Positions 25,514-35,645 of a stretch of 64,000 nucleotides of DNA are shown piece after piece. The first letter of the stretch is position 1. Every line of letters begins with the position of its first letter. Made by a program: the position numbers and the translations under genes. Origin of the DNA: CAZSDU01 sp963662525 (GTDB lineage Bacteria; Bacteroidota; Bacteroidia; Bacteroidales; FEN-979); NCBI GenBank assembly GCA_963662525.1, contig OY759717.1, positions 3,410,001-3,474,000 of the forward strand, read 5' to 3'. A model generated the notes under the pieces. The model was given only the letters and a program-made list of their open reading frames with translations. It did no database searches and was not told the DNA's origin.

Positions 25514-28500
25514 ATGAGCTGGATTACCGATCTTATATCTCCGAAAACCCGCAAGTGGGAGGAGTTTTACAGGAACCGTTTTGCACATGACAAAGTAGTA
25601 AGAAGCACCCATGGGGTTAATTGTACCGGAGGATGCAGCTGGAATGTGCATGTGAAAAACGGCATTGTTGTATGGGAAACTCAGGCGGTTGATTATCCTT
25701 TACTTGAAAGTAGTTTACCTCCCTATGAGCCTCGCGGATGCCAGCGTGGGATATCATTTTCATGGTACTTGTATTCTCCTTTGCGGGTAAAATATCCACT
25801 TGTCAGGGGCAAACTGATTGACCTGTTTCGCGAGGAAAAGGCAAAGACTGGAGATGCATTCAAAGCTTGGGAGAATATTCAGTTGGACCCTGTAAAACGA
25901 AAAGCTTATCAGGAGGCTAGGGGAAAAGGTGGATTCCGCAGAATTCACTGGGATGAAGCCCTGGAGATGATCGGCGCTGCCAACATTTTCACCACAAAGA
26001 AATATGGTCCCGACCGGATCGTCGGTTTTTCACCGATCCCGGCCATGTCGATGATCAGTTATGCTGCCGGTTCCCGCTTTCTGCAGCTGATGGGAGGGGT
26101 AAACCTCAGCTTTTATGACTGGTATTGTGACCTTCCAAATGCATTTCCCGAGGTGTGGGGCGAACAGACCGACGTGGCCGAAAGTGCCGACTGGTACAAT
26201 GCCAAGTTCATTGCCTGCATGGGGTCAAACCTTGGAATGACCCGCACACCGGACGTTCATTTCTTTTCTGAATCACGGCATAACGGTACTAAAACGGTCG
26301 TTTTTTCGCCCGATTTCAACATGGTTGCCAAATATTCTGATCAATGGATCGCTATCAATGCCGGGCAGGACGGTGCATTCTGGATGGCGGTGACGCATGT
26401 ATTGCTGAAGGAATACCATGTGGATAAGCAGGTTCCTTTTTTCATTGATTACATTAAGCGATACACAGATTCACCTTACCTGGTTGAACTGGAAGAAACT
26501 GACGGCAAACTGGTCCCCGGGCGACTCTTGCGGGCCGGTTCGGTCGATAAGTTCAAAGATGTTGAAAATGGGGAATGGAAGTTCCTCAATTTAGATGAGG
26601 CCAACAGCAACCTGGTTTGTCCGGGCGGAAGTGTGGGTCATCGCTGGGGAACTGTCGACGGCAAATGGAACATGAAATCTGAGGATGCTGAAACAGGCGA
26701 TGCATTTGATCCCTTGCTGAGCCTGATCAGCCACAGGGATGAAGTGGCCATGGTGGAATTCACCGATTTTGCTTTCAACTTGCAGAATGAACGCGGTGTA
26801 CCTGTAAAATATATCGAAACAGTTCCTGGTAAAAGGGCCGTGGTGACAACAGTGTATGACCTGCTGATGGCCCAGTTTGGAATTGACCGTGGTCTTGGTG
26901 GTCATTATCCGCATGATTACGATGATGACAAAGGAGCTTTTACACCTGCATGGCAGGAAATATTTACCGGCATCGGCCGCAACACAGTGTTGCAGTTTGC
27001 CCGCGAATGGGGCAGAACAGCCGAAGCAACCAATGGAAAGTGCATGATCATCATTGGCGCCGGAGTCAATCACTGGTATCATCAGAATCTGATTTACCGT
27101 GCCGGGATCACTGCCTTGCTGATGACCGGTTGCGTTGGGCGTAACGGCGGTGGAATCAACCATTATGTCGGCCAGGAAAAACTGGCGCCGGTGGATTCAT
27201 GGAGTTCGATCATGTCGGCCCGCGACTGGAACCCAACGGCACGGTTGCAGCAGGCCCCGATCTGGCATTACATGAACTCCGACCAGTACCGGTACGACGG
27301 AAATCAATCCAAGTACAATGCATCCCTGAAAAATGATCTTACTGAGCAACACACAGCTGATTTAATTGTGAAATCGGTAAGAAATGGGTGGATGCCTTAT
27401 TATCCACAGTTTGATCGCAATAATTTCGAAATCGTCGAGGCTGCTGTTGCCTCCGGGGCGAAATCCGATGATGAAATAAAGACCTGGATCATTGAAAAAT
27501 TGAAAAGCAAAGAACTTGCCTATTCCGTAACCGATCCCGATGCCGAAATCAATTTTCCGCGTGTCTGGTTCATATGGCGCGGCAATGCGATCATGTCGAG
27601 TGCGAAGGGCCATGAGTATTTTCTGAAACATTACCTGGGAACACACCACAATTCCATTGCCGAAGAGGTGGCCAAAGGACAGTTGAATGACGTCAATTGG
27701 ATGGAAAATGCACCTACAGGCAAAATGGATCTGATCGTGGATCTCAATTTCAGGATGGATACCAGTGCCCTTTATTCAGATATCGTTTTGCCATCTGCCT
27801 CTTGGTACGAAAAGGCTGATCTGAACAGCACTGACATGCATTCCTTTATTCATCCTCTTTCTGCTGCCATTCCTCCGGTATGGGAATCTCGCAGTGACTG
27901 GGCCATCTTCAGGTCTATTGCAAAAATCACCAGTGAAATCGCCTCAATTCACTTAAACAAGCCGATGATGGATGTGGTAAATACACCATTGGCTCATGAT
28001 TCATCTGCCGAGATCGCACAACCTTTTATCAGAGACTGGGCGAAAGGTGAATGCGAAGCTATTCCCGGAAAGACCATGCACAACATGGTGATGGTAGAGC
28101 GCGATTATACTAAACTATATGACAAGTTCTGCAGCCTGGGCCCCAACATGAAAACCGGTCCTATCGGTGCGCATGGCAATTCATTTGTTGCCGGAGATGT
28201 TTACGATATGCTGGCGGCTGACAAAGACCATCTTCATCTCACAGGAGAGACCTTCTATCCATCATTGGAGCACGATGAAGAGGCCATCAATGCCATTCTC
28301 CGCATGTCGTCGCTGACAAATGGTGAACTTAGTTTCAGGGCTTATCAGAATGCTGAGAAGAAAACCGGGCTGAAACTAACCGATCTGGCCGAAGGCAGCC
28401 GTGATGTGAGGATTACCTATGCCGACCTTCAGGCTCAGCCCCGGCGGTACAATAATTCACCCATCTGGTCAGGGTTGCTGGACAAAGGTCGCGCATATGC

Positions 28501-29131
28501 AGCTTACACCTATAATGTGGAACGACTGGTTCCGTGGAGAACTCTTACGGGAAGACAGCATTTGTATCTTGATCATGAAGGATATATCAAATTCGGTGAA
28601 AACCTTCCGACTTACAAGCCCTCACCAAAACCTGAAGTCTATGGGGAGTTAAGAAAAACCCTGGTTGGCAAAGATGCCATGGTGCTCAATTATCTGACTC
28701 CGCACGGCAAATGGCATATTCATTCTACTTATGGTGATAATTTGCGAATGCTTACGCTGGGCAGGGGCATGGTTCCGGTTTGGCTAAGCGAAGAGGATGC
28801 TGCAGAACTTGGCATAAAGGACAACGATTGGGTTGAAATCTATAACGATAACGGAGTTTACAGCGCAAGGGCCTGCGTAAGTGCACGCATTCCCCGGGGA
28901 CTGTGCTTTGTTTATCATTCGCCTGAGCGAACATACTCTAAACCAAAGTCACAGGTCAGGGGTAACCGTCGTTCCGGCGGGCACAACAGCCTTACCCGTG
29001 TTCATCTGAAACCAAATAATCTTGTCGGTGGATATGGACAATTCACTTACCATTTCAATTACTGGGGACCGGTTGGGGTGAACCGTGATACGTTTGTTGT
29101 TATTAGGAAAATGGATAAGGTTGAATTTTAA
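25514..29131 (+). CDS. narG: Respiratory nitrate reductase alpha subunit
   Basis: 1205 residues, close to the usual 1220-1250. The [4Fe-4S] ligands are His33, Cys37, Cys41 and Cys76 in HGVNCTGGC...PRGC, the His-Cys3 pattern of NarG. The molybdenum ligand Asp lies in YDWYCDLPNAFPEVWGEQ. No twin-arginine signal is seen at the N-terminus, so the site faces the cytoplasm, which agrees with the NarK transporters in the operon. It holds bis-MGD made with MobA. The stop is followed by an HD-domain gene and then narH, so the operon is narG-HD-narH-narJ-narI. Confidence 0.95.
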   Translation: MSWITDLISPKTRKWEEFYRNRFAHDKVVRSTHGVNCTGGCSWNVHVKNGIVVWETQAVDYPLLESSLPPYEPRGCQRGISFSWYLYSPLRVKYPLVRGKLIDLFREEKAKTGDAFKAWENIQLDPVKRKAYQEARGKGGFRRIHWDEALEMIGAANIFTTKKYGPDRIVGFSPIPAMSMISYAAGSRFLQLMGGVNLSFYDWYCDLPNAFPEVWGEQTDVAESADWYNAKFIACMGSNLGMTRTPDVHFFSESRHNGTKTVVFSPDFNMVAKYSDQWIAINAGQDGAFWMAVTHVLLKEYHVDKQVPFFIDYIKRYTDSPYLVELEETDGKLVPGRLLRAGSVDKFKDVENGEWKFLNLDEANSNLVCPGGSVGHRWGTVDGKWNMKSEDAETGDAFDPLLSLISHRDEVAMVEFTDFAFNLQNERGVPVKYIETVPGKRAVVTTVYDLLMAQFGIDRGLGGHYPHDYDDDKGAFTPAWQEIFTGIGRNTVLQFAREWGRTAEATNGKCMIIIGAGVNHWYHQNLIYRAGITALLMTGCVGRNGGGINHYVGQEKLAPVDSWSSIMSARDWNPTARLQQAPIWHYMNSDQYRYDGNQSKYNASLKNDLTEQHTADLIVKSVRNGWMPYYPQFDRNNFEIVEAAVASGAKSDDEIKTWIIEKLKSKELAYSVTDPDAEINFPRVWFIWRGNAIMSSAKGHEYFLKHYLGTHHNSIAEEVAKGQLNDVNWMENAPTGKMDLIVDLNFRMDTSALYSDIVLPSASWYEKADLNSTDMHSFIHPLSAAIPPVWESRSDWAIFRSIAKITSEIASIHLNKPMMDVVNTPLAHDSSAEIAQPFIRDWAKGECEAIPGKTMHNMVMVERDYTKLYDKFCSLGPNMKTGPIGAHGNSFVAGDVYDMLAADKDHLHLTGETFYPSLEHDEEAINAILRMSSLTNGELSFRAYQNAEKKTGLKLTDLAEGSRDVRITYADLQAQPRRYNNSPIWSGLLDKGRAYAAYTYNVERLVPWRTLTGRQHLYLDHEGYIKFGENLPTYKPSPKPEVYGELRKTLVGKDAMVLNYLTPHGKWHIHSTYGDNLRMLTLGRGMVPVWLSEEDAAELGIKDNDWVEIYNDNGVYSARACVSARIPRGLCFVYHSPERTYSKPKSQVRGNRRSGGHNSLTRVHLKPNNLVGGYGQFTYHFNYWGPVGVNRDTFVVIRKMDKVEF

Positions 29132-29162
29132 TTTACCATGAACGTTTCACGAGGGTAAAGTT

Positions 29163-29645
29163 ATGATTGACAAGGTGATGCAGAAAATGATTAAATACTT
29201 CGGACAAGATGTTCGACGAATAAACCATGCGCTTAAAGTTTATTGTTTTGCCGGTTGCATCGCCCGGGGTGAAACCCTGATTGCGCAGGAGGTATTCATT
29301 GTTGATCTGGCCGCCCTTCTTCACGATATTGGAATCAAACAAGCTGAGAAGAAGTACCATTCAAACAGTGGACATTATCAGGAGATAGAAGGTCCCGCAA
29401 TTGCCCGGAAAATTCTTTCTGAACTTGATCTGGATAATGAAACCATTGAAAGAGTCTGTTTCATCATAGGCCATCACCATTCATATCAGAAAATCGACGG
29501 CTTGGATTTTCAGGTTGTAGTTGAGGCAGATTTCTTGGTCAATATTCATGGGGATGCGATGGAGAAGAATACCATTGAACAGATCCGGACACAATATTTC
29601 AAGACTTCGTCGGGCATCTCAATGATTGAAAGTATGTATTTGTAA
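29163..29645 (+). CDS. HD-domain phosphohydrolase inserted between narG and narH
   Basis: 160 residues. The metal-binding HD motif is LLHDIG at 52-57 with His22 upstream and HHH at 104-106 downstream, and VEADFLVNIHG supplies a later Asp, so the site looks intact. Most small proteins of this type hydrolyse nucleotide phosphates. The gene is flanked by narG (31 bases) and narH (11 bases), so it is co-transcribed. Such an HD gene inside nar is unusual to my knowledge; the substrate is unknown. Confidence 0.8.
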   Translation: MIDKVMQKMIKYFGQDVRRINHALKVYCFAGCIARGETLIAQEVFIVDLAALLHDIGIKQAEKKYHSNSGHYQEIEGPAIARKILSELDLDNETIERVCFIIGHHHSYQKIDGLDFQVVVEADFLVNIHGDAMEKNTIEQIRTQYFKTSSGISMIESMYL

Positions 29646-29656
29646 ATACTGAAAAT

Positions 29657-31144
29657 ATGGACATAAGATCCCAAATTTCAATGGTATTCCACCTCGATAA
29701 ATGCATCGGGTGTCACACCTGTTCCATCGCCTGTAAGAATATTTGGACCGACCGGAAAGGTGCTGAATATATGTGGTGGAACAATGTCGAGACCAAGCCG
29801 GGAACCGGTTATCCGAACAAATGGGAGGATCAGTCAGTATATAAAGGAGGCTGGACAAAATCGGATGATGAACTCCGGCTCAAAGGGATGGACCGAAAGT
29901 CGACCATGGCCAATATCTTTCACAATCCACACATGCCCGTGATGGATGATTATTACGAGCCTTGGACATATGATTATGCCAATCTGTTTGAAGCTCCTGC
30001 AGGTGATGATCAGCCAACTGCTAGACCTATTTCTCTCGTAACTGGTGAACCCATTGATATTAAAACTGGCCCAAACTGGGATGATGATCTTGGCGGTTCT
30101 CCTGACTATGCAAGACAGGATGTGAACATGCATGATCTGACTCCGGCAGAAAAGGAGGCTATGTTTCAGCTTGAACGTATGACCATGTTCTACCTGCCAC
30201 GCATTTGCAATCATTGCCTGAATGCGGCTTGTGTGGCAGCCTGCCCTTCAGGAGCAATTTATAAACGTGGTGAAGATGGGATTGTACTCATCAATCAAAA
30301 CAAATGCCGCTCCTGGCGTATGTGCGTATCCGCTTGTCCCTATAAAAAAAGCTATTACAACTGGAACAATGGCAAGTCGGAAAAATGCCTGTTGTGTTAT
30401 CCAAGGCTGGAAACCGGTCAGGCCCCGGCCTGCATGCATACCTGCGTAGGAAGAATCCGTTATCTTGGTGTGTTGCTTTACGATTCCGACCGCATCAGGG
30501 AGATCGCCTCCTGTGATGAAAAGGATCTTGTGGCCAAACAGCTGGAAATTTACCTCGATCCTTTTGATGAGAAGGTCCGGCAGGCTGCCCGCGAAAATGG
30601 CGTTGCAGAAAGTACACTGGACTCGGCCAGGAAATCTCCTGTCTGGAAATTTGTGAAGGAATGGGGCATCGCCCTGCCCCTGCATCCCGAATACCGCACA
30701 TTGTCTAATCTCTTCTATGTTCCACCTTTACTTCCAGCAATTGCGGACACATCCACCGGATCGTACGAAACAACGAGTGCTTCGCTCTGGGGAGGAATTG
30801 AAAGCAGCAGGGTTCCAATGCAATATATGGCCAACCTTTTTACTGCCGGGGATACGGAAAAGATCAGGGAGGTATTGAAAAAATTGATGGCTGTGAGGAT
30901 TCACCGGCGCGGGGTTACTGTAGGTGACCTCCATGAAGATGAGTGTAAGCAAGCCTTTGCAGAAACAGGGCTTACCGCCGATGTGGCTGATGCCATATTT
31001 CGCCTGACTTCACTGCCAAAGTTCGGCGAACGGTTTGTGATCCCCGCAGCTCATCGTGAAGAGGCCACGGAATTATTGGAAAACACCGCAGATATCAAAG
31101 GGAATACCGGTTTTGGAACCCTCAATACACCACAAAGAATTTAA
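29657..31144 (+). CDS. narH: Respiratory nitrate reductase beta subunit
   Basis: 495 residues, the usual length. Four iron-sulfur sites are visible: CIGCHTCSIAC at 16-26, CNHCLNAACVAAC at 184-196, CRSWRMCVSAC at 217-227 (Trp220 replaces a Cys, marking the [3Fe-4S] cluster of NarH), and CLLCYPR plus CMHTCVG further on. It relays electrons from NarI hemes to NarG on the cytoplasmic side. It follows the HD gene by 11 bases and precedes narJ by 5. Confidence 0.95.
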   Translation: MDIRSQISMVFHLDKCIGCHTCSIACKNIWTDRKGAEYMWWNNVETKPGTGYPNKWEDQSVYKGGWTKSDDELRLKGMDRKSTMANIFHNPHMPVMDDYYEPWTYDYANLFEAPAGDDQPTARPISLVTGEPIDIKTGPNWDDDLGGSPDYARQDVNMHDLTPAEKEAMFQLERMTMFYLPRICNHCLNAACVAACPSGAIYKRGEDGIVLINQNKCRSWRMCVSACPYKKSYYNWNNGKSEKCLLCYPRLETGQAPACMHTCVGRIRYLGVLLYDSDRIREIASCDEKDLVAKQLEIYLDPFDEKVRQAARENGVAESTLDSARKSPVWKFVKEWGIALPLHPEYRTLSNLFYVPPLLPAIADTSTGSYETTSASLWGGIESSRVPMQYMANLFTAGDTEKIREVLKKLMAVRIHRRGVTVGDLHEDECKQAFAETGLTADVADAIFRLTSLPKFGERFVIPAAHREEATELLENTADIKGNTGFGTLNTPQRI

Positions 31145-31149
31145 TCATC

Positions 31150-31776
31150 ATGGTTCAACGATTACAGAAATACAGCATCCTTGCCGGTTTGTTCGACTAT
31201 CCTGATCAGAAAACAGATGATTTGATTCGACTCACAAACGACCTTCTGCATGCTAACAATCCTGCGGCAACCACTACTTTTCTGCAGTTTCAGCAAACCA
31301 TCCTTGGGATGGATTTGCATAGCAGGGAGGAGTACTTCATCAACACTTTTGAAGTGGAAGCATTAATTTCTATGGACCTTGGGTATATCCTGTTCGGAGA
31401 AGACTACAAGAGGGGGAATTTCCTGGCCATGATGCAACAGGAACAAATATCAGCTGATAACGACTTGGGCAGTGAACTGGCCGATCATCTTCCAAATGTA
31501 ATGCGCTTGCTTCCTTTGATGTCAGAACAGGAGGTTGCTGAAGAACTCGCTTACAGCATTATACTCCCGGCCATCAGGGAGATATTGAAAAAATTTGAAA
31601 ATACAGATAATGTCTATCAATATGCTTTTGAAACGGTTTTGAAAGTAATGGAAACGGATTTCTCAGGGTTGCCTTATGAAACTTACCAGGTGAAACCGGA
31701 TGTCCAGGGTTGTGCAGGTGATGAATATGCCTGCGGAGCAGACTTCTTGCATGAAATTGGCAAACAAAAATTTTAA
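31150..31776 (+). CDS. narJ: Nitrate reductase assembly chaperone
   Basis: 208 residues of the TorD/NarJ family: helical, with segments YSILAGLFDYPDQ and MVQRLQKYS at the N-terminus and DHLPNVMRLLPLM in the middle, a DHLPxxL motif typical of these chaperones. It helps insert molybdenum cofactor and clusters into NarG before membrane docking. The stop is 4 bases before the narI start. Confidence 0.9.
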   Translation: MVQRLQKYSILAGLFDYPDQKTDDLIRLTNDLLHANNPAATTTFLQFQQTILGMDLHSREEYFINTFEVEALISMDLGYILFGEDYKRGNFLAMMQQEQISADNDLGSELADHLPNVMRLLPLMSEQEVAEELAYSIILPAIREILKKFENTDNVYQYAFETVLKVMETDFSGLPYETYQVKPDVQGCAGDEYACGADFLHEIGKQKF

Positions 31777-31780
31777 TCCC

Positions 31781-32503
31781 ATGAGCGACATTTTCCTACT
31801 CATCGCATTGCCTTATACAGCCCTGATCGTTATGCCGGTCGGTTCTGTTTATGTATATGGAACACAGGCTTACAAAGTAACCTCCCTGTCGACGCAGTTC
31901 CTCGAAAGCAGGGATCTCTTCTTCGGAGGGTTGTTTATGCATTGGGGAATTATAGCCTTGTTCTTTGGCCACCTGATCGCATTTCTGTTCCCTGCATCAG
32001 TCATTGCCTGGAATGGCAACCCTGTGAGACTTGTCATTCTTGAATCTGCAGCGCTAATCTTTGGCATATCCTTCTTCTCAGGAGTAATGATTCTTGTTTT
32101 CCGGCGCCTTCGGATTAAACGCCTTCATCGGGCCACCACCGACATGGATATTGTGGTTTTTATTGTGCTGCTTACCCAGGCTGTGACCGGAATTTGGATT
32201 GCCTTGACGTATCGATGGGGCTCAGCCTGGTTTGCAGCAGTCCTCACTCCCTATATCCGTTCATTATTCTTGATGAATCCTGATCTGGCAGCGGTTTCAG
32301 CTTTGCCCCTGATCATTAAAATTCATATTTCAACCGCATTTCTGCTCATCGGACTGATCCCTTTCAGCAGGTTCATGCATTTCCTTGTCTTTCCCGTAAA
32401 ATATTTCTGGCGGCCATTCCAGGTGGTGATCTGGAACCGCGACCGGAAACTGATGAGAAACTCAACAGCAATTACACCAGAAGTGAAATCTAGGAATAAC
32501 TGA
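31781..32503 (+). CDS. narI: Nitrate reductase gamma subunit, cytochrome b
   Basis: 240 residues from the ATG at 31781 (MSDIFLLIAL). The frame is open farther upstream from 31700 inside narJ, but that would add a non-conserved stretch. Five membrane helices; heme b ligands are likely His54, His64, His182 and His200 (FMHWGIIALFFGH, IKIHISTAF, RFMH). It oxidises quinol at the membrane and feeds NarH. Ends 48 bases before the first narK. Confidence 0.93.
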   Translation: MSDIFLLIALPYTALIVMPVGSVYVYGTQAYKVTSLSTQFLESRDLFFGGLFMHWGIIALFFGHLIAFLFPASVIAWNGNPVRLVILESAALIFGISFFSGVMILVFRRLRIKRLHRATTDMDIVVFIVLLTQAVTGIWIALTYRWGSAWFAAVLTPYIRSLFLMNPDLAAVSALPLIIKIHISTAFLLIGLIPFSRFMHFLVFPVKYFWRPFQVVIWNRDRKLMRNSTAITPEVKSRNN

Positions 32504-32551
32504 TATTAGTCAGGAAAGTAAATACAAACCAACCATTTAAATTTATCGATA

Positions 32552-34066
32552 ATGCAACATATAGTCACACCAAAATCTCACAGGATGTTGTTCTTCAACA
32601 CACTGGCCTTTACCGTTTGCTTCGCAGTTTGGACATTTAACGGCGTGATGGTCACCTTCCTCGTTGACAACGGGCTATACAATTTCACCCTTGTGCAGGT
32701 GGGCTGGTTGATCGGGATCCCAGTGCTTACGGGATCAATTTTCAGACTTCCAATGGGCATCTTAACCGATAAATATGGAGGTAAATGGGTATTCGGACTG
32801 TTGCTGCTTTTCTGTGCCATTCCGATGTATCTCTTTTCATTGGCTGATAGTTTTTGGGGCTTTATGGCATGCAGTTTTGGATTTGGCATGGCCGGAACCG
32901 GATTTGCAGTGGGCATCGCCAATACTTCGGTATGGTACCCAAAAGAGTGGCAGGGGAGGGCATTGGGAATCTTCGGAGTTGGCAATGCCGGTGCAGCCGT
33001 GACTACCCTCCTGGCGCCTTCGCTTTTGAATTATTTTACCGGCGGAAATGCAATGGATCATTGGAGGATTCTACCGGTCATCTATGCCTCTTCCCTTGTG
33101 ATCATGGCGGTTTTATTTCTTCTCTTCACTGAAAATAAAAAACATCATGTGCAGGGACAAACAATGAAGGAATTGCTCCAGCCTTTGAAAAGTGTGATGG
33201 TCTGGCGTTTCGGCCTCTACTACTTCCTGGTTTTCGGCGGATTTGTCGCTATTTCCCAATGGCTGGTTCCCTATTTCGTCAATGTCTATGCTACTTCACT
33301 GGTGATGGCAGGTTTACTGGCTTCGTTGTTCAGCCTGCCTTCGGGTGTGATCCGTGCCCTGGGAGGATGGATGGCCGACATGTGGGGTGCGCGCAGCGTC
33401 ATGCTTTGGGTGTTCGGCATCTCTATCGCAACCTGTTTCCTTTTGATGGTGCCCAGGATGGAGATTTTTTCGCCAGGGAAGGCAATCACTGCTGCAAAAA
33501 AAGGTACTGTCAGTTTTGTGTCCGACTCCCTGATAAAAGTCGATGGAATTTCTTATCCGGTCATCCATAAGCACGAAACAGTTGCAAACCTTGATGAATC
33601 AGGGTTGCTGATATTACCAACAAAAGATTCGTGGCAGAAACCTGCTGTTAAGGAAGGTGACCAGGTAAAAAAGAAACAAATGCTTGCCAGGGGAATTACC
33701 AAGATTTACTTCCAGGCCAACATGTGGATCTTTGCGATCCTTGTATTTGTTGTGGGTATTGCCTGGGGAATTGGCAAAGCCGGAGTTTATCGGTTCATTC
33801 CCGATTACTTCCCAAACCAGGTTGGCGTCGTGGGAGGCATGGTAGGGGTGATTGGCGGCTTAGGCGGTTTTTTCTTTCCAATCATCTTTGGATATCTACT
33901 TGAGTGGACCGGCTTATGGACCAGCTCCTGGATGTTACTGTTCATCATTTCTGTGATTTGCCTGTGGTGGATGCGCACCATTATATCCAGGATGATGAGC
34001 AGGGCAGCGCCTGAATTTTCCTTACGTGTTGATCACAAACCGCAAAGCAAATACGAAACACATTGA
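32552..34066 (+). CDS. narK: NarK-type nitrate/nitrite transporter with inserted soluble domain
   Basis: 504 residues, MFS with 12 helices. The nitrate signature GFGMAGTGFAVGIANTSVW (near 110-128) and GIAWGIGKAGVYRFIPDYF with GGMVGVIGGLGG (about 403-440) are present. Between helices 8 and 9 there is an extra domain of about 85 residues (303-388), polar and beta-rich, containing GTVSFVSDSLIKVDG, SYPVIHKHE and the hairpin VKEGDQVKKKQML that looks like a biotinyl-lipoyl or barrel-sandwich fold; ordinary NarK has a short loop here. It imports nitrate or exports nitrite for the cytoplasmic NarG. 1 base separates it from the second transporter. Confidence 0.85.
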   Translation: MQHIVTPKSHRMLFFNTLAFTVCFAVWTFNGVMVTFLVDNGLYNFTLVQVGWLIGIPVLTGSIFRLPMGILTDKYGGKWVFGLLLLFCAIPMYLFSLADSFWGFMACSFGFGMAGTGFAVGIANTSVWYPKEWQGRALGIFGVGNAGAAVTTLLAPSLLNYFTGGNAMDHWRILPVIYASSLVIMAVLFLLFTENKKHHVQGQTMKELLQPLKSVMVWRFGLYYFLVFGGFVAISQWLVPYFVNVYATSLVMAGLLASLFSLPSGVIRALGGWMADMWGARSVMLWVFGISIATCFLLMVPRMEIFSPGKAITAAKKGTVSFVSDSLIKVDGISYPVIHKHETVANLDESGLLILPTKDSWQKPAVKEGDQVKKKQMLARGITKIYFQANMWIFAILVFVVGIAWGIGKAGVYRFIPDYFPNQVGVVGGMVGVIGGLGGFFFPIIFGYLLEWTGLWTSSWMLLFIISVICLWWMRTIISRMMSRAAPEFSLRVDHKPQSKYETH

Positions 34067-34067
34067 T

Positions 34068-35645
34068 ATGAAATCAAACACTATTGAACACTGGAATCCG
34101 GAAGACCTGAGTTTCTGGGAAAAAACCGGAAAGAAAATTGCCAATCGCAACTTATGGATTTCGATCCCGGCATTGCTGCTGGCATTCTCGGTCTGGATGA
34201 TGTGGAGCATCATCATCGTGCAGATGGAACGGCTCGGATTCAGGTTCAGCAGCGATCCCGCTGTCAACAAAGCCATGCTTTATTCTTTGCCCGCCATTGC
34301 CGGGCTTGCCGGTGCCACGCTGCGCATCCCCAACTCCTTTCTCATTGCCATCGGAGGCGGGCGGAATGTGATCTTTATCAATACCCTGTTACTGTTGATC
34401 CCGTCTATTGGGGCAGGGATTGCCTTGCAGGATATGCAGACTCCCTATTTGATGTTCGCTTTTCTTGCTGCAACGTCAGGTTTTGGTGGCGGAAATTTTG
34501 CATCTTCCATGTCGAACATCAACCATTTCTTTCCGAAAAAGATGGCAGGAATTGCACTTGGTTTGAATGCCGGCCTTGGAAACCTTGGAGTCAGTCTGAT
34601 GCAATGGCTTTTACCTGTGACCATGGGTTTTGCCTTATTCGGTGCATTGGGAGGAGATGGGATGCCAAACCCGAATCCATCTGGAGTACAAGGGGCCGGT
34701 ACACTTGTATTCATACACAATTGCGGTTGGACATGGGTGCCCCTGCTCATTATAGTCATCATTGCTGTCTGGTTTGGAATGAACAACCTCAAATCAGGAT
34801 CCCCTTACTTGAAATCAGACCTTCAAGGAATATTACGATCACTGTACCTGGTTTTTCTGGGGGTGGTGGCCACTGCTCTCGGGATTTACCTGCTGATTTT
34901 TCTGAAACTAAGCATGTGGATCGTCTTACCTGTGACCATCATCGTTACGCTTGCATTGTTGAAATTCCTTGCCCCCGGAGAGATCAAGGGTAGCCTGGAT
35001 AACCAGTTCAAGATTTTCAGCAACAAGCACAATTGGATCATGACCATACTGTATGTTATGACCTTCGGATCTTTTATTGGTTTTGCCGGAGCCTTCCCAA
35101 AGCTAATCCAGGATGTTTTCGGGTATCTTCCCAATGGAGATGTCAACCCCAATGCGCCCAATCCAATGGCCTGGGCCTGGATCGGGCCGTTCCTTGGGGC
35201 TGTGATCCGTCCTGTGGGTGGCTGGCTTTCTGATAAAATCAACAGTGGGTCGAAAGTCACCCAATGGTCAACTTTGCTTCAAATCGTGGCCGCTTCCGGG
35301 GTTGCTTATTTTATCATCCAAGCCCGGCAAAATTCATTGCCTGAAGCTTACTGGTTGCCATTCTTTATTTCATTCCTGCTTCTTTTTATCGGTGCCGGAC
35401 TTGGCAATGGATCAACATTCAGGAGCATCCCGTATATATTCAGCAAGGAACTTGCCGGACCTGTACTTGGATGGACCTCTGCAATTGCAGCGTATGGGGC
35501 GTTCATTATCCCGAAAGTTTTTGGTCAGCAAATTCAGCATAAAACACCAGAGTATGCCATGTATGGCTTTACTGTTTATTACATTCTTTGCCTTGTTTTG
35601 AACTGGTGGTATTACGACCGAAAAAACTCAGGGATAAAATGTTGA
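34068..35645 (+). CDS. narK: Second NarK-type nitrate/nitrite transporter
   Basis: 525 residues from the ATG at 34068 (MKSNTIEHWNPEDLSFWEKT), one base after the stop of the first narK. MFS helices with nitrate motifs GFGGGNFASSMSNINHFF...GLNAGLGNLG (near 140-185) and GAGLGNGSTFRSIPYIFS near 455. A conserved cytosolic lead of about 35 residues precedes the first helix. The end overlaps the start of the NrfD-like gene. Two adjacent, unlike NarK proteins often pair uniporter or symporter with nitrate-nitrite antiporter; which is which cannot be told here. Confidence 0.85.
   Translation: MKSNTIEHWNPEDLSFWEKTGKKIANRNLWISIPALLLAFSVWMMWSIIIVQMERLGFRFSSDPAVNKAMLYSLPAIAGLAGATLRIPNSFLIAIGGGRNVIFINTLLLLIPSIGAGIALQDMQTPYLMFAFLAATSGFGGGNFASSMSNINHFFPKKMAGIALGLNAGLGNLGVSLMQWLLPVTMGFALFGALGGDGMPNPNPSGVQGAGTLVFIHNCGWTWVPLLIIVIIAVWFGMNNLKSGSPYLKSDLQGILRSLYLVFLGVVATALGIYLLIFLKLSMWIVLPVTIIVTLALLKFLAPGEIKGSLDNQFKIFSNKHNWIMTILYVMTFGSFIGFAGAFPKLIQDVFGYLPNGDVNPNAPNPMAWAWIGPFLGAVIRPVGGWLSDKINSGSKVTQWSTLLQIVAASGVAYFIIQARQNSLPEAYWLPFFISFLLLFIGAGLGNGSTFRSIPYIFSKELAGPVLGWTSAIAAYGAFIIPKVFGQQIQHKTPEYAMYGFTVYYILCLVLNWWYYDRKNSGIKC

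Noticed and set aside
26591..27163. Long reverse-strand open frame inside narG
   Set aside because: It lies fully within the conserved narG frame, has low-complexity composition and no family resemblance, so it is a shadow of narG.
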